Source of the DNA: Lycium barbarum
Lineage: Eukaryota > Streptophyta > Magnoliopsida > Solanales > Solanaceae
NCBI RefSeq assembly: GCF_019175385.1
Contig: NC_083341.1
Coordinates: 86,702,321 to 86,766,320 of the forward strand
DNA: 64,000 bases
Direction: 5' to 3'
Notes under the pieces: model-generated
Seen by the model: the letters and a program-made list of their open reading frames with translations, nothing else
Databases searched by the model: none
What the model was told of the DNA's origin: nothing
Shown here: one piece after another, positions 55,801 to 64,000 of the stretch
Layout: each line of letters starts with the position of its first letter
How positions within the stretch are numbered: the stretch's first letter is position 1
Translations under genes and position numbers: made by a program

Positions 55801-58234
55801 TCTAAGGGATAGTGATCCCTTTATAATTAATTAGCACATGGAAATATTCATTAAAGCCATGGGTTGGGCCTCACTTGGCCGGCCACCCCTTAAACATTGG
55901 GCCTAAATTTTTTTTTTTTTTTGGGCCAACTCGGTTGGTCCCGAGTTGGGGCTAACCCACTGACCTTTCGACCTTAAAACGTTCATAACTCCTTGTACCG
56001 TCGTCACCTGGGAACCCACGACCTATGGATTGAAAGCTAATTCAATTATCTACAACTTCTATTTCAAGGTATTTTCGAAATTCCAAACTTACAATACAGT
56101 TTTTGCCCCCCAAAGTTAGGTCACCCGAAAATGTTTTCTTAAAAATATTCGTTTGGAGGGTTTCCACTTTGATTTGGTCCAAAGGTACTTCATGAGTTGT
56201 GTTTAACTTTACATATGTGATTCATATGACTTTTCAGATGTTCCAAAAAAAATCTCGGTATGTGGGCCCCACCCCAGCAGATGCTCCGAGGTTCAAAAAT
56301 ATGGGATATAACAGGACGTCTGTACGAACATTGTACTGAGTATGAGAGGCATAAACAATGATATAAAAGAAATATCAATATGGAACATATGTATCTGACT
56401 GTCAAGTACAAAGGAAATAATGCATGTTGGCTTACTCATAATCATCATCATGTCATGTATGCATAAATGTATAAGTTGCCCGTCCATATAGGTACGGTGT
56501 GATAATCATAACATTAGCCTGCCCGCCTTAGTGGTGACTACCCGGCCATATAGGCGCAGTGTATATCATCATTATAATATGCTCATCATAGTACATGTAT
56601 AAGGCTCAAGGACAACTATACTCTATCGGGGTAACGTAAGGTCGTGATCCCCCGATTTCATTATGGAGCATTCTTTGACATTCTGCCTCACCTTGAAGGA
56701 ACTAGCATATAAGGTGAGTGTGAGCAATAAATCACATCATTATCATTATAGTATCATCATATCATACATTTTAGAATCTTTATACTTTAACTCATCACCA
56801 TCATTATAAGGCTCATAACATGTCTCTTATCTTATATAGCTATTCATAGACATAGGTTTTTAGCTTTCTGGAATATAGGAACTCATGAAGAGGAAAGAGA
56901 GTCATGCTATAGGATTCATGCCATTAGAAAGAAAGTACTAGCCTCACATACCTTTATCGTTTACTAATCTATCGCTTGCTTGTTCTCTTTTAGTGCGTAC
57001 GTTCTACCTTCAAGAGAATTTGTATCGACATTAGCTAACGATTATAAAAACAGCTTACTAACGCTAGAGAAAATTGGACAACATTTCCTTTCGTTTGTGC
57101 AACTCTTCCCATATTCTATATCAACTCTCAAGCGTTCATAACAATGTTCTCAATATGATAGAAAACACCCATCATTCATTTACAATATCCGTATTTCACA
57201 ATTTGTCTTCAATTTCTCCATAATCATGGCCATGGTTCATTGTTGCATTTTCTCACATAGGATACTTATTCCATGTTCTAAATGTCATTCATAACATTTT
57301 TATAATCACATATTATCAATGATCATGGCTCAATTCAAACCTTTACTCAACAATGCTACTATTCACACTTTCATGACCCATTTCTTACATCCTTCTATAA
57401 TTTAAGTGTTTCAACTCTTCCATACCCTAAATAAAATGTAAATGCCATAAAACTTACCTTAGATGTTGTAGGAACAAGCCTTGAGTGGTATTACTCTTCT
57501 TGCACCAAAACCCTAGTTTGCTTCTCTTGAAATATCTTAACTTGGATGAACTTTGATGAGTTTCATACACTTGATTCACTTTGATTCTTGATATTGATCT
57601 TTGATTTCCTTTGTTTTCTTGTAGATGAAGAGTGGGGAATATCCTAGAGATTTCTAGAGAGAAGTATCGTGGAAATGAAATGAATTAATGAGCTTGGGTC
57701 TCCTTTTTAATGACTTAAAATCTGATCCGAAATGAACAGTAGTTGAAGTGCACTGTGGTCGTAAACCCAGTTTACGATCCGTATTCCAGTTTACGGTCCG
57801 TATTCTGCGGGCGTATTTAAGCATAACAGAACCAGAAAGGTAGGCTGAGGACATGGTGGTTTACGACTCAGTTTACGGGCCGTATTTCAGTTTGCGATCC
57901 GTATTTCAAGTCGTTTTTAACCATTCAAGTCTGTGGCAGAAAGTTGAAGTTTTGTAAGTTGAAATACGACATGGTAGTTTACGGGCCGTATACCACTTTA
58001 CGGTCCGTATTTCATTTTACGATCGACTGGGCCAAAGTGCAAATCTGCAACTTTCACGTCTTCAGAACCTATAATTAGTCATTGTGGAGCATAACCTATC
58101 TCTTAATCCCATTGCCTTTGAAATCTTACTTAGGGTCGTCAAACGTCATTCCCTTCTGATTAAAACATCATATACTCGTATTCTTCGTTAGTCTATTCAT
58201 TGTATGTTCACGGGGAAATTTTCGAGGTGTAACA
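52830..58234 (-). repeat. 5' LTR of element C (L6), split by solo LTR F
   Basis: Pieces 52830-53283 and 56319-58234 give about 2.37 kb. It lacks the 87 bp present in L5 (junction about 56521, between short CTG repeats). Palindromes lie at 57756-58025. Identity with L5 is very high. The 66-codon open frame at 57654-57854 is identical to one in L5 (44742-44942) simply because the LTRs are. Confidence 0.9.
53284..56313 (-). mobile_element. Solo LTR F, inserted in the 5' LTR of C
   Basis: On the plus strand TGTCACGACCC...GGGATATAACA, 3030 bp, with TSD GGACG at 53279-53283 and 56314-56318, restoring the L6 sequence when removed. It is the most recent insertion in this stack. On the minus strand a perfect 9-bp inverted pair CCAACTCGG/CCGAGTTGG (55926-55950) precedes AATTATAAAGGG (about 55833-55820). 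Short frames (for example 53391-53858) show no known domain. Confidence 0.9.
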
Positions 58235-59091
58235 ACATGGACTTTGCGGGTCCCCCATAGGTCATGGTTATGAGACATTGTCCTTAGCATGTGTGTATGG
58301 TATGGAGAAAAGGCCTGGGGGCATTGCATTGTATATCATTACACTTCATTCCACATCATTGCATGGCATATTAATCATTGGTTCTTGGATGATGATTTAT
58401 TGGGTTGTTGCTTGTTGTGACGACTTACTTAACGACTTGACAGACTTGTGGATTAGAGACTCCACCTTGGCTTATAACTTGAGTTATTGAGATCCATTAT
58501 GACTATCATTACTATGAGACTCTCTTGAATATTTATTTGTATATGTGTTTGATTGCATATCTGCTCTACTTGTTAATTTTTGTCTATTTATATGTGTGAA
58601 CTAATCGTTGTCGGCCTATGATACCTACGAGTATGTGTGTTTGTACTCATACTACTCTTGCTGCACTTTTCTTTGAGTGCAGAGTTCGTCGTTGATTCCA
58701 ATTCCCGTCCTTGTGAGTGATTCAAAGCTTCTTAATAGAGATTTCCAGGGGGAGCTATTAGCCAGATCTACAGCCCAGGGACACTTCTTTTACATACCTG
58801 TCTTTCTTCGTACTCTTGAGACAGTATTTCTACTTTTTAGATTTGTATATTCTATCAGACTATGTATTTATTATTAGCGGCTCTTGTTCTAGTTTGAGAC
58901 AAGATTTTTGGAGTGATCAGGTATTAGTACTTCAACACCGATCGTATTTATATATATTAACACTGTTAGTATAAATCTGTTTACTTCCGCATTGGTGAAT
59001 GTTAACTAAAATGACACAGTTTAAGGGAAGGGTTCGCCCACCAAAGGGGTTAGTGTAGGTTCCCTCACGATCCATGAGTTGGGTCGTGACT

Positions 59092-59525
59092 GTATTGGAG
59101 GAAATAGGTATGCCTTTATTATTTTGGCTAATTTCTCTCTCATAAGGAGGATACCTTAAAGAATTTTAAGTTTTTTTGTGAGAAAGTACAGCGTGAAAAA
59201 GGATACTAAATTACTTCTATTAGAAGTGATCATGAAGGAGAATTTGAAAACAAAGCCTTTGAGGAATTCTGCAATGAACAAGGTTTACTCATAATTTATC
59301 TTCACCAAGGTCTCCTCAGTAAAATAGTGTCGTAGAACAGAAAAATAGAACTCTGCAAGACATGACTAGAACTGTGATTATAGAACATGATCTACCACAT
59401 CACTTTTGCACAGAAGTTGTAAGTACAACTTCTCATTTTTTAAATAGGTGTCTAATCAGGCCTATCCTGAAGAAGACTCCATATGAACTATGGAATGGTA
59501 AGAAATATTAGTTACTTTCATCCAT
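59092..59525 (+). pseudogene. int: Copia integrase core, continued
   Basis: After the TSD the frame reads GGNRYAFIILANFSL, then broken pieces; IRSDHEGEFENKAFEEFCNE carries the second catalytic Asp, and the next blocks correspond to the region of the catalytic Glu and the FHPFGCKYFV-like integrase end. Multiple stops and frameshifts occur between 59300 and 59510. Confidence 0.85.
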
Positions 59526-60576
59526 TTGGATGTAAATACTTTGTTCACAATAATGGAAAAAACAACATTGGTAAGTGATCCTCGAAGTGATGAAGGTATT
59601 TTTCTTGGATACTCAAACACTAGTAGATATTATAGAGTTTTAAATAAATGTACATTGTCAATTAAAGTATCTATTCATGTAATATTTGATGATACTACTT
59701 GTTTGGTCAAGAAAGGTAAAATTGCAGATGATGAAGAAAAGCAAATTACTATTGCCACCCCTTCCATTGAAAAAGGCAGCAACTCAAAGTCAACTACTGC
59801 ATATGAGAAATCAACCAGTGTGACTATTGAACCTGTTCCAAATGAATGGAAAACTGAACCTGATTATCGCAGGAAGTTTGTCATTGGAGACATAAATGAA
59901 GGAATGAGAACCAAGACATCTAGTAAAAATAATACAAATCTTGCCCTCATTTCTCAACTAGAACCCAAAAAGGTTGATGAAGCCTTAAAAGATGATCACT
60001 GGGTCAAAGCTATGCAAGAAGAACTGGACCAATTTGAGAAAAACAAAGTGTGGAAATTGGTTCCTAAACTTGAAGATGTTTTAATCGGTGGAGCAAAATC
60101 TATTTTTCGAAACAAGCTAAATGAAGCAGGAGAAGTAGTGCGAAATAAAGATAGACTAGTAGCTCAAGGCTACTCACAACAAGAAGGAGTCGAATATGAA
60201 GAAACATTTACTCTTGTAGTACGGTTGCAGTCAATTCATATTTTATAGACATATGCTTCTTTTAAAAGGTTTAATTTTTTTCAAATGGACCTAAAAAGTG
60301 TCTTTCTAAATGGTTTTATTGAAGAAGAAGTTTATGTCAAGCAGCCACTAGGTTTGAAAATTCAAAATTCTCGTATCATGTTTTCAAGCTAAATAAAGAT
60401 ATAAATGGTCTTAAACAAGCTCCTAGAGCTTGGTATGATCGTTTGAGTTTCTTTTTAGTTGATCATGGGTTTTCTAGAGGAAAAATGGATAATACTCTTT
60501 TTATTAAAAGATCCTCTTCAGGAAATCTCATCATTCAAATTTATGTTGATATTATTTTGAAAGTTCTAATCCATCC
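59526..60576 (+). pseudogene. pol: Copia integrase tail and reverse transcriptase
   Basis: SDEGIFLGYSNTSRYYRVLN marks the integrase end; WVKAMQEELDQFEKNKVWKL and RNKDRLVAQGYSQQEG are the standard RT start. A stop lies at 60246, followed by FFQMDLKSVFLNGFIEEEVY and LKQAPRAWYDRL. The catalytic box reads IYVDII at about 60539-60556 where IYVDDI is expected, so one Asp codon is lost, and the frame breaks just after. Confidence 0.9.
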
Positions 60577-61459
60577 TTGTGCAAGGAATTCTCTGATCTT
60601 ATGCAAAGTGAATTCGGAATGAGCATGATGGGCGAATTAACCTTCTTCTTGGGGCTACAAATCATGAAATGTAATGAAAGAATCTTCATCTTCCAAACCA
60701 AGTACACCAAAGAACTTATTCAAAAGTTCGTAATGGAAAATGCTAAGGCATTGGGGACACCAATGAGTACTACTTCACATATTGAGAAAGATGAAGAAGG
60801 AAAACTTGTTGATGAAACTACGTATCGAGGTATGATTGGATCTCTACTCTCTAACTGCCAGTCGACCAGATATCATGTTTAGTGTCTGCAGGCGTGCAAG
60901 GTTTCAATCAGCTCAAAAAGAATCTCATTTTACAACTGTTAAAAGAATTATTCGATATCTTGTTGGTACAACTAATCATGGTCTATGGTATCCAAGTACT
61001 AACAATTTTACTCTTAAAGGGTTATCAGATGCTGATTTTGCAGGTGATAAGGATGATAGAAAAAGTACTAGTGATACTTGTCAGCTTTTGGGAAAATCAT
61101 TGATCTCATGGAATAGCAAAAAACAAGGATCTGTTTTCTTGTCAATCACTGAAGCTGAATATATTGCCATTAGACAATGTTGTGCTCAATTAATTTGGAT
61201 GTCTCATTGGCTTTGTGATTATGATATGTTATTTAAACCTGCTAAAATTTTCTGTGATAATTCGAGTGCTATATGTTTGTCTAAAAATCTTTTGCGTCAT
61301 TCTAAAGCTAAATACATAGACATTAAACATCATTTTATTAGATATCATGTCATTAAGGGTGATATAGAAATATCCTTTGTTAATACTGATTTTGAACTTG
61401 CTGATATATTTACTACCTTGCTTGAAGAAAGATTTTGTAATCCCATTATGCCTAATTAA
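60577..61459 (+). pseudogene. pol: Copia RT end and RNase H
   Basis: FSDLMQSEFGMSMMGELTFF is the RT thumb. After a frameshift near 60850, TASRPDIMFSV leads to RNase H with DADFAGDKDDRKSTS, ITEAEYIA and CDNSSAICLSKN, then HSKAKYIDIKHHFIR and a stop at 61457-61459. The acidic residues of RNase H are all visible. This is the best-preserved Copia part. Confidence 0.92.
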
Positions 61460-61863
61460 ATAGAATATTATACTCGTGTGCCTCCGTATTTTTTTTCCTT
61501 ATATGTGTAATGTACTTGTCTGTCAAAATCTTTTTCTTTACTTACTTGCCTTTATTAGCCTATAGGATCCTAGTACCCCTTATATATCTGTCCGCCTATT
61601 CTTTTCCTTCTTTTACCAACTCCCTATGCATCATAATTACACTGCAGCCTTTTCCTGTCACACGTCAGGCCTTTTCCCTTTCCCTATACAACGTTTGAAC
61701 TTTCCATAACCCACTATTTACTTTTCCACTTCATCTCCCCTCTTCACCTTCTCTCCACTATTTTACCCTTTCTCTCTTCTCTCATCCATGGCTAAAATCC
61801 ACCAAAAATCCCTTATATCCTATTCGTAAAAGCTCTCATAGAAAGAACAAAACTACTCGCAAG
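61460..61863 (+). other. Spacer between Copia pol and the downstream frame
   Basis: C/T-rich untranslated sequence, without a gene. In Sirevirus-type elements a spacer like this separates pol from the env-position frame; a splice acceptor may lie here but cannot be assigned. Confidence 0.5.
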
Positions 61864-63135
61864 ATGGATCCTATTCACATTGACTCTGATAACTCTGAAC
61901 ACACTATCTCCGACCATGAACTCTCTGATAGTTTGTATTCCTTTTCTGGAAACAACTTGGTAAGCGTCCTATTTCTCATCTCGACTGTTCTGATTCTCCC
62001 AAGAATGTTAAATTTGACCCTGATAGCTTTGATGACAATAGGATTAATTTCTGGGAAACCAAAACTTTCATTCTCTTTACCACACTTAGGAAAAAATCTG
62101 TCAACCCTGGTCGTGCTGTTGATCTTAACTTTCTTGAATCTATTCACTGTAACATCAAGCCTTACTTTGATTTCCAAGGCTGGAGCAACATATTCCATGG
62201 TCCTGCGAAAGTTTATGAAAGTCCTGTTCGCTTGTTTTATGCCAATCTCCTCTCCTCTCCTCTCGTCCAAATGAACTTGAATCTCTTGTGTTAGGTAAAT
62301 GCATCTTTCTTGATTGTGACATGATTGATGTTCTCTTTGACTACAACTGCTCTGATTATTCCGGTCCTTTTTGCAATTGTTGGCCTGAAGACTTTGAAAT
62401 CTCCTATGAACAAGCCAAGAAGATTATCTCTGAGCCCTCTATTGACCCTCTTCTAAAACAACTTACCTCTAATGAACTCTGCTTCACCACTAGGGTCCTT
62501 GCTCACATTGTCTCCACCACACTTTCCTCTCAAAATGGTTCTTTCTTAACCCTCACTTAGCGTGACACTCTCATCACTTACTGCCTGGTCACCAGGAAGA
62601 AACTCAAACTTTCCTCTTGGATTATAAACTGCATGATTGAGGTCTTTTCTGATTGCCTTTGTCTTCCCTATGGCATGCTAATCACCAAGATTCTTGAAGC
62701 AAGTGACCTTAAACTCTCTAAATTCCCTAGCACTCCTGTTACTAAGTACTATAACCTAGGGCCTTTGGGAGCATGGACTATGTTCTTGAGGACTTTTGTT
62801 GAGTTAAGAAAGAAAATGAAGTTTCCTTGCCTATCCCTACTTCTGACATGAAGGCATCTGTCTCTCTTGATCCTCCAGCCTCTGATGGCGATCTAGTAGC
62901 TAAGCTAACTGATTTGGATGCTAAGATGGATGAACTGAAGAACTTGTTATTATCTCATCAGTCACAGCTTGACAAAATCAAGAATGCCACTAAAGAGACA
63001 AGTTTTTGTGTGGGAAAGCTCAGGTTGCTGATGGAAAAAACCTCTAAGGATACCATGCAGGAGGCTTTCATTGTCATGTTTGACAATGTGAAGACTGCAA
63101 TTTACCAGACTCTTACTTATTTCCTCAAGCCCTAG
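61864..63135 (+). pseudogene. Env-position frame of the Sirevirus-like element, broken
   Basis: It starts MDPIHIDSDNSEHTISD and is broken into pieces by about four frameshifts or stops (near 61960, 62280, 62558, 62810). Middle pieces include CIFLDCDMIDVLFDYNCSDY, CWPEDFEISYEQAKKII, a Thr/Ser/Leu stretch and a CMIEVFSDCLCLPYGMLI block; the end (62848-63135) is predicted coiled coil (LVAKLTDLDAKMDELKNLLL). It resembles frames in Solanaceae databases labelled putative plant transposon protein. There is no clear signal peptide or fusion segment, so the name env-like is only positional. Confidence 0.65.
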
Positions 63136-63339
63136 ATGTTGGAATTTGCTGCTATGTTGAGACAATATGTTCTTTTGTGGTTGTTGCTACTTTAAATGTG
63201 ATGGTTGCTACTTTAGTTGTATGTCCTTGTGACATGTCCTGTTTTTTGCTTGTTGTGTGATATTTTAGTTGTCCTTAACTGTTTGTTACTTGCTAGTTGC
63301 TTGCTTATATTCCTTTTGTGTTATTTTCATTTTTGTTGA

Positions 63340-63420
63340 TGCCAAAGGGGTAGAATAACAGACTCAGGGGGAGCACAAGTACAAGTCTAGCAGTTAACTA
63401 TCACGATTCAGAGGGAGCAG
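63340..63420 (+). other. Purine-rich boxes before the Copia 3' LTR
   Basis: Three purine runs (GCCAAAGGGGTAGAA, CAGGGGGAGCAC, CAGAGGGAGCAG) lie in 80 bp. Multiple polypurine-like boxes upstream of the 3' LTR are a Sirevirus trait. The tract that should touch the LTR appears deleted together with the LTR's first 21 bp. Confidence 0.65.
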
Positions 63421-63470
63421 TCAACTTGTATCAAATAAAGGAAAGTACAATAGAATATATTTTGTCATGA

Positions 63471-63562
63471 TGATTAATATATTTTGCAGGCACAAAAAGA
63501 AAAGAGGACTAAAGTTGCAAGTGGACAAAAAATGAAGGACTCCAAACGAACCCTAATCAAAT
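63471..63562 (+). repeat. 92-bp scrap of Copia LTR, identical to 19319-19410
   Basis: Every base from tgattaatat to ctaatcaaat matches the 5' LTR; the match stops sharply on both sides. It lacks the first 21 bp of the LTR and everything after LTR base 113. It is either a truncated 3' LTR or a copied patch. Confidence 0.85.
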
Positions 63563-64000
63563 CTTTCTGAGAGGCAAAAGCATGATAGTATGACAAGTGT
63601 CATCACCAGAAAATTTCTATTTTAAAAATAAGATAAAACTAAAATAAAAAGAATGAAAAGAAAAGACAAAAAGAGAAAAACAAAACCAAAAAAACTAACT
63701 TTAAATACACCCCTTTTATTTGAATTGAAAACTGACAAATTTTTTAATTGGAAAATAAACCTATGTTATTTCTTAATTTTGAAAAGAAAACCTTATATTT
63801 AGATATACTTTATTTTACTTTCTCTTTTTTGACCTTCTTCTTAAAGTTAATTTGATCTATAGTAATTTTTTAAATATTATATTTCATACTTTAAACCAAA
63901 TCAACTCAGCCTTTAAAATATATAAATATATACGATAAAAGGTTAAAACTTTCATTTTAAATACTAACAACTTCTTATTTGCATTGAACGTGAGATGACA
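63563..64000. other. AT-rich sequence after the Copia element
   Basis: No gene, LTR end or known repeat is recognised. A-rich purine runs lie at 63620-63700 and T/A-rich sequence follows. Confidence 0.5.

Larger units (their letters stand above)
42857..58234 (-). mobile_element. Ty3/Gypsy chromovirus C, nearly complete, two nested solo LTRs
   Basis: LTRs lie at 42857-45322 and 52830-58234 (the latter split by F), primer site 52814-52825, gag-pol 52624-45560 on the minus strand (split by E), polypurine tract 45323-45337. The TSD is ACATG at 42852-42856 and 58235-58239. Long stretches of the two LTRs differ at only a few positions (about 99% by eye over 44040-45320 versus 56950-58234), so it is the youngest full element here. 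Even so, its gag-pol has many premature stops. Same LTR family as solo LTR L. Confidence 0.92.
40971..59091 (+). mobile_element. Solo LTR D, in the Copia integrase and split by element C
   Basis: Pieces 40971-42856 and 58240-59091 total about 2.74 kb. It starts TGTAACGACCC and ends GGGTCGTGACT (final A mutated), with TSD GTATT at 40966-40970 and 59092-59096; removing it rejoins the integrase frame after TRTAS. It is the same family as K. A stretch of about 40-bp repeats with gtgctcatgatccgag occurs at 42735-42845. There is no primer site or coding part of its own. Confidence 0.87.
19298..63562 (+). mobile_element. Ty1/Copia Sirevirus-like element N, expanded by two nested insertions
   Basis: The pieces are 5' LTR 19298-20218, primer site 20221, gag to 21095 then 39429 onward, protease and integrase start to 40970, integrase resuming at 59092, RT, RNase H to 61459, an env-position frame 61864-63135, purine-rich boxes near 63340-63420 and an LTR scrap at 63471-63562. 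Integrase before RT is the Copia order, and the long downstream frame plus multiple purine boxes suit Sirevirus. Insertions A (21096-39428) and D (40971-59091) interrupt it cleanly with TSDs TTTGT and GTATT. Without them the element is about 7.8 kb. Confidence 0.88.

Noticed and set aside
44742..57854. Two identical 66-codon frames (44742-44942 and 57654-57854) as a conserved duplicated gene
   Set aside because: They are at the same place in the two nearly identical LTRs of element C; identity reflects the young age of the element, not selection.
61864..63135. Endogenous pararetrovirus or a real viral envelope gene
   Set aside because: No movement protein, coat protein or pararetroviral RT is present anywhere; the frame sits directly behind a Copia RNase H and shows no envelope features.

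Overview
The window is plant nuclear heterochromatin, almost certainly from a eudicot and probably from Solanaceae: the element families, LTR termini and polyprotein types are those common in that family (from recognition, not a database search). I see no host gene. Nearly everything is LTR retrotransposon, stacked in nested insertions that can be resolved base by base, because most insertions keep a 5-bp target-site duplication (TSD) and TG...CA ends.

Left part (1-19297). A Ty3/Gypsy chromovirus (G, + strand, 5' LTR outside the window) runs to 10768. Its gag is split by solo LTR H (749-4604, minus, TSD TGTAC), itself split by solo LTR I (1798-3716, plus, TSD ACGAC). G sits in an older LTR fragment (J, 10769-11265). 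Then come solo LTR K (11280-14318, TSD ATTAT), solo LTR L (14610-16665, TSD CCAAC), a decayed hAT transposase end (16781-17035, minus) and a 1.27-kb mini-LTR element M (17279-18546, minus).

Right part (19298-63562). One old Ty1/Copia Sirevirus-like element (N, + strand) is stretched to 44 kb by two insertions. In its gag lies A (21096-39428, minus, TSD TTTGT), a large non-autonomous LTR element, with a sister copy B (25774-35002, minus, TSD CTTTA) nested inside it. A and B have LTRs, a tRNA-iMet primer site and a polypurine tract but no gag-pol. Instead they share a small acidic Ser/Pro-rich reading frame and, about 1 kb inside the 5' LTR, a 103-bp module closely matching plant 5S rRNA. In the Copia integrase lies solo LTR D (40971-59091, TSD GTATT). 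D holds a young Ty3 chromovirus C (42857-58234, minus, TSD ACATG), which holds solo LTRs E (48617-50915, TSD GGTTC, in the protease/RT region) and F (53284-56313, TSD GGACG, in the 5' LTR). The Copia element resumes at 59092 with integrase, RT, RNase H and a broken env-position frame, and ends in a 92-bp LTR scrap.

None of the polyproteins is intact. G and C carry stops, frameshifts and catalytic substitutions; the Copia RT has lost an Asp of its YVDD box. Three non-coding patterns recur across unrelated LTR families: clusters of short palindromes just upstream of the TATA box, with family-specific sequence; a 7-4-7 hairpin 16-18 bp from the LTR beside the polypurine tract; and hairpin-bearing tandem subrepeats in the transcribed part of the LTR. 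With the 5S-like module, these are the most interesting contents of the window.
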